Of a stretch of DNA of 64,000 nucleotides, positions 39,933 to 47,493 are shown piece after piece. Numbering within the stretch: the stretch's first letter is position 1; the number at the start of each line of letters is the position of its first letter. The notes beneath the pieces are model-generated. The model had not been told where the DNA came from and made no database searches. It was given only the letters and a program-made list of their open reading frames with translations. The translations under genes were made by a program, and so were the position numbers. The stretch is from a virus. The stretch is from positions 1 through 64,000 of the IMG/VR virus record IMGVR_UViG_3300009503_000018; one strand, given 5' to 3'.

Positions 39933-40017
39933 ATCGGTTCCTTCAAGTCGAAGAAGTCATCAGCGTCGATGTGCTTTGCTCTTTGCTTAGGACTCACCTT
40001 ATTCTCCAAACTCTTTC

Positions 40018-40046
40018 ATAGTACCCCGTTTAATCGAAAATGTCAA
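40018..40046 (-). promoter_or_regulatory. Promoter of the AAA+ gene, conserved-spacer family
   Basis: TTGACA, 17-base spacer ttttcgattaaacgggg, TACTAT. It lies about 85 bases upstream of the ATG at 39932. Confidence 0.7.
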
Positions 40047-40249
40047 TACGGTCGGGCTTCCTTAACGGTTGGTGGATGCAGTACGCGGAACCACGACGGC
40101 GGGATCGCACGACCGGACCGTGCGTACTCAGCTTGTGCCGCGCGCAGATGCCATTCACACACTGCTACGCCGTGGACATCATAATGCCCGGGCGCCCAAC
40201 AGCGGCGGCCGTCTCGACGAGTCCAAGTACATTTCATGTAATGGCGCAT
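40043..40249 (-). CDS. Small zinc-finger protein
   Basis: This 68-residue protein starts MRHYMKCTWTRRDGRRCWAP and continues to GVAVCEWHLRAAQAEYARSG. Cys/His spacing C-x9-C...C-x2-H suggests a small zinc finger. It has a GGAGGAGGATAGCA site. The next gene's promoter overlaps its stop. Confidence 0.75.
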   Translation of the reverse strand: MRHYMKCTWTRRDGRRCWAPGHYDVHGVAVCEWHLRAAQAEYARSGRAIPPSWFRVLHPPTVKEARPY

Positions 40250-40275
40250 TGCTATCCTCCTCCCTGATTGTTCCT

Positions 40276-40304
40276 ATCATACCCGGATTAGCGAATAATG
40301 TCAA
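40276..40304 (-). promoter_or_regulatory. Promoter of the zinc-finger gene, conserved-spacer family
   Basis: TTGACA, 17-base spacer ttattcgctaatccggg, TATGAT. The ATG at 40249 lies 27 bases downstream of the -10 hexamer. Confidence 0.8.
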
Positions 40305-40342
40305 GAGGAATAATGAATAGGCATAAACATAGCACTCGCGCA

Positions 40343-40371
40343 TTGACAAAATTCACGAACCCGTGTATGAT
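40343..40371 (+). promoter_or_regulatory. Promoter-leader cassette, copy B
   Basis: TTGACA, 17-base spacer aaattcacgaacccgtg, TATGAT, followed by cgttaacaaaggagaccctt and ATG. The cassette covers about 40320-40417, and the sequence is shared with copies A and C. Confidence 0.9.
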
Positions 40372-40400
40372 AGGCTTTCCCGTTAACAAAGGAGACCCTT

Positions 40401-40610
40401 ATGGCTAAGAAGGCACAGACGATGTACAACTGGTGGCTAGCTCGACTCGAAGGGGACAAGGCAACTCCAGAGCAACATGCGCGGATTCTGGAGTTGGCCA
40501 AACAATTGAATAAGAATTATCCTGAAAAGGTAATTCTGGAAGCAGTCCAGAGCACAATGTGCAGAGAATTCGCTTATAGTGTGATTCACTACTTGCTACG
40601 GCAGCTATAA
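40401..40610 (+). CDS. Small unknown protein MAKKAQTMY, copy B
   Basis: This 69-residue protein starts MAKKAQTMYNWWLARLEGDK and continues as a helix pair. It has an AAAGGAGACCC site. The leader and first nine residues are identical to those of the next gene. A fragment of its 3' end is also present upstream of the GNAT gene at 34.7 kb. The function is unknown. Confidence 0.7.
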   Translation: MAKKAQTMYNWWLARLEGDKATPEQHARILELAKQLNKNYPEKVILEAVQSTMCREFAYSVIHYLLRQL

Positions 40611-40632
40611 GCATAAACATAGCACTCGCGCA

Positions 40633-40661
40633 TTGACAAAATTCACGAACCCGTGTATGAT
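40633..40661 (+). promoter_or_regulatory. Promoter-leader cassette, copy C
   Basis: Identical to copy B (spacer aaattcacgaacccgtg) and directly downstream of the 69-residue gene. It drives the deoxyribosyltransferase-like gene. The cassette covers about 40563-40707. Confidence 0.9.
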
Positions 40662-40690
40662 AGGCTTTCCCGTTAACAAAGGAGACCCTT

Positions 40691-41152
40691 ATGGCTAAGA
40701 AGGCACAGACGATGTACCAGATCACGATTGACGGATCGCCGCTGAACGTGCGGCGGTTGGACCGTGTTCCGCTTATCTACGTGAGCGGCCCGTTGACGAC
40801 GGGCCACATGCCAACGAACATCCGTAACGCGCTAGAAATCGCGTACATGTTGATGACAAGCGGCTACTCCGTCATTGTGCCGCACGAGCAAGCGCTGCTG
40901 ATGGAAGCGCTGTATCCGATGAGCTATGTGGAGCGGCTACGCTACAACTTCAAATGCCTCCTTGCGTGCGATGCGGTATACCGTATCAGCGGCGAATCGC
41001 GGGGCGCGGATTTGGAAGTGCGGTTCGCGGAGTCTCGCGGTATCCCCGTGTTTAGTCAGCTTATCGACTTGATGAAGAACGTACCGCCGGACAAGTACCG
41101 CCCGCGCGTCAAGGCAAACAGGAGAGTCAAGCCGACGACGCGGTGTGCTTGA
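40691..41152 (+). CDS. Nucleoside 2-deoxyribosyltransferase-like (DUF4406) protein
   Basis: This 153-residue protein has the family core: PLIYVSGPLTTGHMPTNIRN (N-terminal strand and loop), VERLRYNFKCLLACDAVYRI and SRGADLEVRFAESRGIPVF. These enzymes cleave or exchange deoxyribose-base bonds; DUF4406 members are common in phages, where the substrate is not known. GC content is high. The first residues MAKKAQTMY come from the shared cassette. Confidence 0.8.
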   Translation: MAKKAQTMYQITIDGSPLNVRRLDRVPLIYVSGPLTTGHMPTNIRNALEIAYMLMTSGYSVIVPHEQALLMEALYPMSYVERLRYNFKCLLACDAVYRISGESRGADLEVRFAESRGIPVFSQLIDLMKNVPPDKYRPRVKANRRVKPTTRCA

Positions 41153-41177
41153 CAAAATTTGCGAATCCGGGTATATT
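41149..41177 (+). promoter_or_regulatory. Promoter, conserved-spacer family
   Basis: TTGACA, 17-base spacer aaatttgcgaatccggg, TATATT. It overlaps the stop of the previous gene. Confidence 0.8.
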
Positions 41178-41197
41178 CTAAGTGAAAGGAGCTAATC

Positions 41198-41425
41198 ATG
41201 GGTCTTTGGACAGCCGCGAGTGACGTAGATTACGACACGGAGTGTGGAAACGGGGATTTGTGGGACAACTCCGATCATGCCGAGTTCGAGGCGTGGCTTG
41301 AAGACTCCGGGTTTTTGAGCATGCCGGAAGACGAAGCATGGGAAGAGTTTTTGCGCCAGCGGTGGGAAACGTCAGTTCCCTTTTCGAACGATGTCGATGT
41401 CGAAGAAGATGACATTGCTTTTTAA
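41198..41425 (+). CDS. Small acidic protein
   Basis: This 75-residue protein starts MGLWTAASDVDYDTECGNGD. It is very acidic (many Asp/Glu) with a Trp-rich core. A GAAAGGAGC site precedes the ATG. Small, acidic, early-promoter phage proteins are often DNA mimics or inhibitors; that is inference. Confidence 0.65.
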   Translation: MGLWTAASDVDYDTECGNGDLWDNSDHAEFEAWLEDSGFLSMPEDEAWEEFLRQRWETSVPFSNDVDVEEDDIAF

Positions 41426-41599
41426 TAAGAGGTCTATGAAGAAGAACAAATAATTCCAACGAAGCCGAAAAGATTCGTGTAGGTTGCTGAAGCGCTGCAA
41501 AGCCTATCTGAACCATTGCACAGCATCTGCGATTCGCTCGATAGCATTGCTGAGGTGGTGAAAGGCAAGAGTGAATCGGCGATTAGACGTGGCTAATGC
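41426..41599 (+). pseudogene. Possible gene remnant after the acidic gene
   Basis: The same frame continues past TAA TAA as VYEEEQIIPTKPKRFV, then TAG, then VAEALQSLSEPLHSICDSLD...KSESAIRRG and TAA. The second part has protein-like make-up but no start codon. It may be a decayed gene fused to or following the acidic gene. The rest of 41600-41690 is the promoter region. Confidence 0.3.
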
Positions 41600-41654
41600 G
41601 CTCAACAATGACTAGACGGCGCCGGACCAAGGAAAAGGCCATAGCACTTGCGTA

Positions 41655-41683
41655 TTGACAATATTTGAAAATCCGTGTAAAGA
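41655..41683 (+). promoter_or_regulatory. Promoter of radC, conserved-spacer family
   Basis: TTGACA, 17-base spacer atatttgaaaatccgtg, TAAAGA. The ATG at 41691 is seven bases beyond the -10, so the transcript may be leaderless. Confidence 0.65.
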
Positions 41684-41690
41684 TGAGGTT

Positions 41691-42119
41691 ATGGATGAGC
41701 TACGGATCGTTCGCGAACGCCGAAAGGGATATGGGCAGTGCCGTGTTGCCCGCGACCCTAAGGCGGTCGTAGAGGCATTCAAGGATCATTTTCAAAGCCT
41801 TGATCGTGAGCAAGTGATCGCCATTGTCCTAGACACGAAAAATCACATTCAGGGCTTTCACGTCGTTAGCACTGGTTCGTTGGATTCCTCAATCGTACAT
41901 CCCCGAGAAGTCTATAAAATCGCTGTACTGTCCAACGCTTCGGCGATTATTCTCGTCCACAACCACCCAAGCGGCGATCCGACTCCATCATCGGAGGACG
42001 TTTCTCTTACTCGGCGGTTGAAGCAGGCTGGTGACATTCTCGGGATTAAGCTGCTCGACCACATCGTCATCGGCGATGACACATATGTGTCAATTTGCGA
42101 AAAGTATGGTCTCGATTGA
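41691..42119 (+). CDS. radC: RadC-type JAB/MPN-domain protein
   Basis: The start is taken at MDELRIVRERR (41691). The 142-residue protein has the RadC signature HNHPSGDPTPSSEDVSLTRR and LLDHIVIGDDTYVSI, with metal-binding His residues. RadC proteins belong to the JAB family of metal-dependent hydrolases; their role in DNA repair is unproven, and they often travel with mobile elements. It has its own promoter with little or no leader. Confidence 0.85.
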   Translation: MDELRIVRERRKGYGQCRVARDPKAVVEAFKDHFQSLDREQVIAIVLDTKNHIQGFHVVSTGSLDSSIVHPREVYKIAVLSNASAIILVHNHPSGDPTPSSEDVSLTRRLKQAGDILGIKLLDHIVIGDDTYVSICEKYGLD

Positions 42120-42140
42120 TTGCTGATTGATTTCAGACTA

Positions 42141-42169
42141 TTGACATTAGTCATCAATCCTGGTATGCT
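42141..42169 (+). promoter_or_regulatory. Promoter, conserved-spacer family
   Basis: TTGACA, 17-base spacer ttagtcatcaatcctgg, TATGCT. It drives the 42222 gene and the genes that follow. Confidence 0.7.
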
Positions 42170-42221
42170 TCGATGAAGCGCTGGACGCACGCAACGGCAA
42201 TTTTAACGGGAGAAAAGAGTT

Positions 42222-42437
42222 ATGGCAATTCAAAATGCAGTCCGGACTTTAAATGTTGAAGTCGCGTGCGAAGAAAATGGCGATTTTGTGGCACGTGTGC
42301 CCCAAGCCGACAGTACGTTCATTTTCATAGAAAAGTCATGGGAGGCGCTAATGCGCAAAATCGCAACGAAGCTCCGTCCATCAATTACAGAACCGGTGCG
42401 TTGTTCGTTTAATTTGCTTGTTTATCCCGCTGATTAA
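42222..42437 (+). CDS. Small unknown protein
   Basis: This 71-residue protein MAIQNAVRTLNVEVACEENG has strand-rich segments (GDFVARVPQADSTFIFIEKS). A GGGAGAAAAGAG site precedes the ATG. No family is recognised. Strong promoter upstream. Confidence 0.65.
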   Translation: MAIQNAVRTLNVEVACEENGDFVARVPQADSTFIFIEKSWEALMRKIATKLRPSITEPVRCSFNLLVYPAD

Positions 42438-42480
42438 TCGTGACTTATGTATGGGGTTTAGGGCGTCAATAACAACAACA

Positions 42481-42621
42481 ATGAGCGCAAAAAAGTCAAA
42501 AACTGATGGCTTTTGGACCGAGGTTGCACGGCTCGTGGAAGCCTACAAAGAAGGAACCGAAGAAGTTTCACAATTCTTGGCGTATCTAAAAGCGGATGAC
42601 GCGCCAAAGCAAGAAGATTAA
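42481..42621 (+). CDS. Small helical protein
   Basis: The start is taken at MSAKKSKTDGFWTEVARLVE (42481); earlier starts overlap the previous gene and read as a signal-free hydrophobic end. The 46-residue protein is acidic and helical. The function is unknown and the start is uncertain. Confidence 0.45.
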   Translation: MSAKKSKTDGFWTEVARLVEAYKEGTEEVSQFLAYLKADDAPKQED

Positions 42622-42635
42622 GAAAGGGCTAATAC

Positions 42636-43394
42636 ATGGCATACTCATTTCGCCTTGGTGATTCGGGGAATACGGAAATATGGGTGGAAGATCTGTATCG
42701 AACCCAGGGGACTGTGAATGGGAAGTATCCTGGCATTTGCCAACACTGCGGTAAAACCGGAATCCGGTACATTGCACATGTCCGCCAGGATGTCGCCGAT
42801 ACGCTTGCTCGGGGATTGGGCAATGCAACAAGCGCCGGTGGCCCCTTGACTTTGGATGATACGCAACAGACTGTCTTGTCCGCTGCTTTGCTCGAAGGCA
42901 AGGCAAAGAAACAAGTCGATGTCGGGTGTGTCTGTGTATCGCAGTATTTTGTTGATTGCGGTGTCGATGCGGGTTTGGCGACCCGCGCACAACGAGTAGT
43001 CAATCGGATTATGCATTGTTTGCAGACCATCGCTGCCCTCGAAGGTGATAGTGCTCCCGAGCGACTCCAGAGCGCTGTTGCCCGATGGGAGCTTGTGGCC
43101 GATCTTCGAGATCGCGCCGAGGCTATTGGTAGTGTGCCGTATTGGAACGAACCGAAGCTCGCCGATCCAGTTGCTCGGCAGATCTATTTTGCCATCCGTT
43201 CAAAGGCGCGTAGTGACTACGCGCAAGCGGCGGAAAAGTGGAAGCGACTTGCCCACGGATATTACACGCATTTTCGGAGGAATACGCCTACCCCTGTGAC
43301 TGTCGACAATCTGCTTGATTACTATCAGAGAAAAATTGCCGAAATTCAACAGAAATTGACAGCATATGAACAGGGTCCGAAATTCGTAGCCTAA
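42636..43394 (+). CDS. Unknown protein with Cys ribbon
   Basis: This 252-residue protein has a CQHCGKTG half-ribbon near residue 35 and a second Cys pair GCVCV near residue 98, followed by a long helical C-terminal half (SAVARWELVADLRDRAEAIG...YYQRKIAEIQQKLTAYEQGP). A GAAAGGGC site precedes the ATG. It may be a zinc-stabilised DNA-binding or virion protein. No family is recognised. Confidence 0.65.
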   Translation: MAYSFRLGDSGNTEIWVEDLYRTQGTVNGKYPGICQHCGKTGIRYIAHVRQDVADTLARGLGNATSAGGPLTLDDTQQTVLSAALLEGKAKKQVDVGCVCVSQYFVDCGVDAGLATRAQRVVNRIMHCLQTIAALEGDSAPERLQSAVARWELVADLRDRAEAIGSVPYWNEPKLADPVARQIYFAIRSKARSDYAQAAEKWKRLAHGYYTHFRRNTPTPVTVDNLLDYYQRKIAEIQQKLTAYEQGPKFVA

Positions 43395-43413
43395 AAATAA
43401 TCTATTCTTTTGT

Positions 43414-43998
43414 ATGGCTATTTCATCATTTGCCGACAATACTGGACTGCGTCAGGTCGGGAAATTAGAAGACGCCGATTCTGACGCTATTTTTGCTGCA
43501 CTTCAGCAGCTACATTCTGCTGGTGTGTCATGTGTGAGTGTGATCAACATTGCGGATCGTATTCTTGTGTATGAATGCAGACAATGCAAAAAGTTGTGGA
43601 TTAATGATACACTACATAAAATTCCGCGTTGGAATATTAGTCGTACTGGCCATAAAGGAAGACCGATTAACGTTGACGAAATTATTACCGCGCTAGCGCT
43701 GTGGGATTCCGATTCATTATATTGCGAACCGTGTTTGTTGGACATTATCGTTCCATTTCTAGCTCGGGAAGTCCTAGATACGTTAAAAAATAAAAATCTG
43801 AAAAAGTTTTTTCGCGCTTTTGTTCAGCGACTAGAAATCGAATCGTCTAATTTTAAGTCTGACAACCCTAAGCAACAAGTCAAATACAGATTTTATGTGA
43901 AATTTGTAGAAAAAATGATAAAAGATCTTTCCCCGCGCTATAGAACCGCGTGCAAAGACTTGACACGGGCGATGGTTATTCTGGGGCTGATTCAGTGA
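43414..43998 (+). CDS. Unknown protein with zinc knuckle
   Basis: This 194-residue protein has CRQCKKLWIN near residue 55 and CEPC near residue 105, then a helical C terminus (EVLDTLKNKNLKKFFRAFVQ). Its stop overlaps the next start (GTGA). The function is unknown. Confidence 0.65.
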   Translation: MAISSFADNTGLRQVGKLEDADSDAIFAALQQLHSAGVSCVSVINIADRILVYECRQCKKLWINDTLHKIPRWNISRTGHKGRPINVDEIITALALWDSDSLYCEPCLLDIIVPFLAREVLDTLKNKNLKKFFRAFVQRLEIESSNFKSDNPKQQVKYRFYVKFVEKMIKDLSPRYRTACKDLTRAMVILGLIQ

Positions 43999-44345
43999 GT
44001 ATAGGACCAATACGGGCTACGTACCGACACCGCACATTCGGCGGTTCTTCGTATTTTTTCCTTGATGACGAAGAAGTTCGCCAATTTTTTTATCAACCAA
44101 AGGAAACTGGAGAACTACGACTCGCATACGCTGTGCTGAAACAGGCGCTGGAAGATTTTTGTGAATATGCTAAATCCAAACAGAAGAAAAAGTTTAGAAA
44201 AGTGGCGTCCTGGATTTACAGTAATGACACATCTTGGCCGTTTTCATTCGTTTCATTATGTCACATATTAGGAATTAATGAAACCGTCTTAAGAGACCGT
44301 ATTGACAAGTGGCGCATGTATTCCGCTTGTGTGGAAAATAAATAA
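43995..44345 (+). CDS. Unknown protein, small conserved phage/bacterial type
   Basis: The start is taken at GTG 43995 (overlap GTGA with the upstream stop); a longer frame from 43950 overlaps coding sequence. The 116-residue protein has the pattern VASWIYSNDTSWPFSFVSLC-HILGINETVLRDRIDKW, seen in many small phage proteins that look like helix-turn-helix types. The role is unknown. Confidence 0.65.
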   Translation: MSIGPIRATYRHRTFGGSSYFFLDDEEVRQFFYQPKETGELRLAYAVLKQALEDFCEYAKSKQKKKFRKVASWIYSNDTSWPFSFVSLCHILGINETVLRDRIDKWRMYSACVENK

Positions 44346-46043
44346 ATGGCCCAACTGTATGTCGGAGTAGCGATTCACGGTTGTCGTGACTACGTCGCGC
44401 CGTGTCTTGAATCACTTTTGAGTAGTGAGTTAGACTTTCCTACGCATTTTATTTTTTTAGATAATGGATCCCCCAATCCCACCGAAATTCTTGATATATT
44501 TAACATAATGAAAGCAAAATACGGCGACGTTCTCGAATGTTACAAAAGCGCAGTCAATAAGGGGTGTGCTGGGGGTTGGAATTTCTGTATTCAAAAAGCC
44601 CTGGCCGATCCAGAATGCCAATGGGTGATTCTTGCTGGACACGATATCGTTGTTCATCCACGTACACTCAGCAATCTCGTCCATCGGTATTTGCGCGGCG
44701 GCGTCGATATTACTTCAGGTGTAGACGCCGTGTACGATGCGGACATGCCCACTCCCGAAGACAAAGAAGTGCCAGGAGCAAACTTCTCGCTAATCTTGTT
44801 GCCACGAAAAGTTATTGAGACAGTTGGTTTGTTCGATGAAAATTTCTGGCCGGCGTATTTTGAAGATAATGATTATCACTATAGAGCAATTCTTGCCGGG
44901 TGTGGTAATGGTGTCTGGACCTGGCTTGCTCCATTTCGACATGCGCGATCATCAACGATCCGGACCTATCCCCAATTGCTAGCACAATCGAAAAGTGCCG
45001 CCTATTTTATTCAAAAATGGGGCGGACTCCCGAATGAAGTCTTAAAAAATAACGAAACTCTTCGTATAGCATGTGAACGTGAAGACTTGCGCCGATCTTT
45101 AGAATCAGGTAAAGGGTGGAAAGGAGAAAGTACTATGTTTGTTTTGTGCATTCCGGCCTTAGATACGCATGATCTGACTCATCAGACTATTCTGCATCTG
45201 AATGAAACAGTCGTCGATAAAAATGGCTTTATCGCCTTAATAGTAGATAATGACTCCGAAGTTCCTTATGATCTCAGCGAATTTTCTGGCACCAACTTAC
45301 GCATCGAAATTATCCGTAATACGGAGAATAAGGGGAATTTCTATCCACTGCTTCAGGCAGACATGTGGGTCAAAACCCATTTCCCTTCTGATCGTGATCA
45401 CATTGTCGGCGTGATGCACAACGATGTGTTTATTTATGAAAAAGGTTGGGATTTGCGTGTGCGAGATGCTTTTTGGAAAGACGAAAAGCTCGGGGCGCTA
45501 GGTTTCTGCGGTTCGAATGAAGTATGCGAACGAGGCGGTCGCGGCGGCGGAACGATGTGTTATTTCGATGGACGAGCGGGGCAGAGCCCGAATACGGGGC
45601 GTCGAATTATCGGACTTCATCCGGCCTTGATTTTTGATGCTTTGTGTATGATCTTCCGTTCCAGCGTTCTTCCGGTATTGAAAATCGACGACAGTATTAC
45701 TCTGATGCATTTTTATGATCGGATTTGGCCATTAAGACTCGTTGATGCAGGTTATCACGTCGCCGTTTTGGGCGTCCAAATTGACCATGTCGGCGGAAGG
45801 ACGAGCCCAAAACATAATATTGACGCAGCGAAGTGGTGCAAAAAGTACGGTATTCCCTATAATGAAGCCGATATCGGCAGCGCTGGACATGCTGTATATC
45901 TCGAAGCCGAGCGCCGAATGTTTGAAGAATTCGCCCCGAAAGGGCTCATTCCAAGCTGCATTGACGCTAATTATAATGTCACACGATTTTATAACAGGGC
46001 GAAATGGCCTAATCCATCGCCTTACAAAAAACCTAATTCATGA
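44346..46043 (+). CDS. Double glycosyltransferase (two GT-A domains)
   Basis: This is a 565-residue protein. The first half is a GT2-like domain: VGVAIHGCRDYVAPCLESLL, FLDNGSPNP, VNKGCAGGWNF, VILAGHDIVVHPRTL (DxD-like region) and a late ENFWPAYFEDNDYHYR. The second half (from about 265) is another GT-A-like fold: FVLCIPALDTHDLT, IVDNDSEVPYDLSE, IVGVMHNDVFIYEKGWDLRV and a second DxD-like region. These enzymes add sugars to cell-surface polysaccharide, virion proteins or modified DNA bases. The partner RmlB (53 kb) makes a dTDP-sugar donor precursor. It has no clear ribosome-binding site. Confidence 0.85.
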   Translation: MAQLYVGVAIHGCRDYVAPCLESLLSSELDFPTHFIFLDNGSPNPTEILDIFNIMKAKYGDVLECYKSAVNKGCAGGWNFCIQKALADPECQWVILAGHDIVVHPRTLSNLVHRYLRGGVDITSGVDAVYDADMPTPEDKEVPGANFSLILLPRKVIETVGLFDENFWPAYFEDNDYHYRAILAGCGNGVWTWLAPFRHARSSTIRTYPQLLAQSKSAAYFIQKWGGLPNEVLKNNETLRIACEREDLRRSLESGKGWKGESTMFVLCIPALDTHDLTHQTILHLNETVVDKNGFIALIVDNDSEVPYDLSEFSGTNLRIEIIRNTENKGNFYPLLQADMWVKTHFPSDRDHIVGVMHNDVFIYEKGWDLRVRDAFWKDEKLGALGFCGSNEVCERGGRGGGTMCYFDGRAGQSPNTGRRIIGLHPALIFDALCMIFRSSVLPVLKIDDSITLMHFYDRIWPLRLVDAGYHVAVLGVQIDHVGGRTSPKHNIDAAKWCKKYGIPYNEADIGSAGHAVYLEAERRMFEEFAPKGLIPSCIDANYNVTRFYNRAKWPNPSPYKKPNS

Positions 46044-46348
46044 ATCAAGATCAATGGATCATAGAATTTCGTATAGACTTTGAAGAAAATTATATTGGTG
46101 TATTTCGGGGAACGAGAGAATATAAAAAAACAGTGGTGCTATGTTCTAATTCCACAGGTTGGTATCGTTTAGCGGAAGGGACGTTTCGCGAAGGACAGGG
46201 ACGTGTTCGATCAGGATTTATGCACCCGCGTCCTCTTAGAAAATGTATCCAAAGAATTCACAAAATGTATCAATTTGATAAAAGCGCACAAACACGTTTG
46301 AGAAATATAAACACGGATGAAATAATTGTAGGGGAGTTGTTCGTCTAA
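46040..46348 (+). CDS. Small-paralogue family member F
   Basis: This 102-residue protein MNQDQWIIEFRIDFEENYIG ends RLRNINTDEIIVGELFV, the same frame pattern as the minus-strand members. Its start overlaps the glycosyltransferase stop (ATGA). The function is unknown. It is the only family member on the plus strand. Confidence 0.75.
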   Translation: MNQDQWIIEFRIDFEENYIGVFRGTREYKKTVVLCSNSTGWYRLAEGTFREGQGRVRSGFMHPRPLRKCIQRIHKMYQFDKSAQTRLRNINTDEIIVGELFV

Positions 46349-46521
46349 TGCCGAGTTGGAAAAGAAAACTGTTTGACAAAATTAAGCACCGTAATCCTTA
46401 TGCAGTGCCTGCTCGTCAGCGCAAATCCGGCGTCGTTGATCCTCGTAACAAGCCGCGTGGCGGCGCCAAAAATTGGCGCGACTTTTTGGATGATTTTGAT
46501 ACGGACTCTGATTTAAAATAA
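46348..46521 (+). CDS. Small basic protein
   Basis: This 57-residue protein MPSWKRKLFDKIKHRNPYAV ... ends DFDTDSDLK and is basic for most of its length. Its ATG overlaps the previous stop (TAATG). It is probably a small DNA- or capsid-binding protein. No family is recognised. Confidence 0.7.
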   Translation: MPSWKRKLFDKIKHRNPYAVPARQRKSGVVDPRNKPRGGAKNWRDFLDDFDTDSDLK

Positions 46522-46540
46522 GACAGAGAGGAGAATTGTT

Positions 46541-47164
46541 ATGAACAAGTTCGTAGTAAGTATAATTGTCGCCGCATTTTTATTTGGTACGGCAGCGTTT
46601 GGAAACGGAAATGGGAATGGAAATGGGAATGGAAATGGGAATGGAAATGGGAATGGGCATGGGGGTGATACTATATGCACACTAGAAAATGCGACGTTTA
46701 GTCCGGCTGAGGCCGTAAGTTTTTGTTCCCAATTGGACACTAATCTGTTGACTAATATTTGTCGTCCAGTAGTAACAGCGCATGTTGCAGATTACTGCGA
46801 GCCGTATATAAACACCGAAGTCGAGAACCGCATTAATCAGCGAATTGGTGATATTTCTAATTTCTGTGGCGGAGATGTTGATTTGACCAAAATTGCTGTC
46901 TATCTCGGCAGTATTTATCATATGTGTGCGCAAACTCAAAATGCGGCATTAAATACTTCTAGTGTGTGTGAAATGACTCAGAACACCTGTGCTCCAAACC
47001 AGACTGTTCATTGCCCCGATTTTCAGCCGATGTGCGCGAAATGGGTTAAGCGCCGTCGGAAGTTTTTTGTCGTCGACTCAGCGACTGGAAAAAGAGTTCC
47101 TGTTGTTGATAATATGACTTTTTGTGTAAAGTGGGTTAAGCCCGCAGTGATACCTGTCCCGTAA
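46541..47164 (+). CDS. Secreted Cys-rich protein with Gly-Asn repeat
   Basis: This is a 207-residue protein. Residues 1-20 (MNKFVVSIIVAAFLFGTAAF) are a signal peptide. A (GN) repeat of nine units follows, from a 12-base repeat ggaaatgggaat, then H-G-G. The mature part has about 14 Cys (for example CTLENATF, FCSQLDTNLL, ICRPVV, YCEPYI, FCGGDV, VCEMTQNTCAPN) in a disulfide-rich extracellular pattern. It is likely exported and could be a host-modifying or virion-surface protein. A GAGAGGAG site precedes the ATG. The promoter is not obvious. Confidence 0.7.
   Translation: MNKFVVSIIVAAFLFGTAAFGNGNGNGNGNGNGNGNGNGHGGDTICTLENATFSPAEAVSFCSQLDTNLLTNICRPVVTAHVADYCEPYINTEVENRINQRIGDISNFCGGDVDLTKIAVYLGSIYHMCAQTQNAALNTSSVCEMTQNTCAPNQTVHCPDFQPMCAKWVKRRRKFFVVDSATGKRVPVVDNMTFCVKWVKPAVIPVP
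46600..46661. repeat. Gly-Asn coding microsatellite
   Basis: About five 12-base units of ggaaatgggaat (imperfect at the ends) encode the (GN) stretch of the exported protein. Copy number is likely to vary in relatives. Confidence 0.9.
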
Positions 47165-47190
47165 GGAGTAGTACTTTCTTCGCTAATAGC

Positions 47191-47238
47191 AAGGGAATCT
47201 CGCAGCTAATAGCTGCGAGATTCCCTTGGACAACTTTT
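47191..47238 (+). terminator. Strong intrinsic terminator
   Basis: A 17-base-pair perfect stem aagggaatctcgcagct/agctgcgagattccctt with an AAT loop is followed by ggacaacttttttct. It ends the plus-strand block that starts near 42 kb. In the opposite direction no T-run is present. Confidence 0.85.
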
Positions 47239-47332
47239 TTCTGTCCTTCGTGGGTTCAAGCTGTAAGAGGTGGGGGTTTACTATTCGGTCTCAGAGGTCC
47301 GACGAGAACGATAAAAAGGAACAAGGAACTAA

Positions 47333-47449
47333 ATGAAGCCACAGCTTCCGAGTTTGTTTGCCCAAAATCAAAACATTGGGCACCAACCAGAACATTCTTT
47401 GAGAGAAGTCCAGACGGGAAAACGACGAAATAATCGAGGATTCTTTTGA
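47333..47449 (+). CDS. Possible 38-residue peptide
   Basis: The frame MKPQLPSLFAQNQNIGHQPE...NNRGFF has an AAGGAACTAA site. It lies in an otherwise gene-free stretch (47239-47493) between a terminator and a convergent deaminase. There is no other support. The stretch shows no other feature. Confidence 0.3.
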   Translation: MKPQLPSLFAQNQNIGHQPEHSLREVQTGKRRNNRGFF

Positions 47450-47493
47450 GCTATATCGCGATGTGCCGGACCAAACAGAAATACTAAACAACG

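Noticed and set aside
41426-41599. Stop-codon recoding after the acidic gene
   Set aside because: The TAA TAA TAG run in one frame is better explained by a decayed gene; elsewhere all three stops end genes normally.
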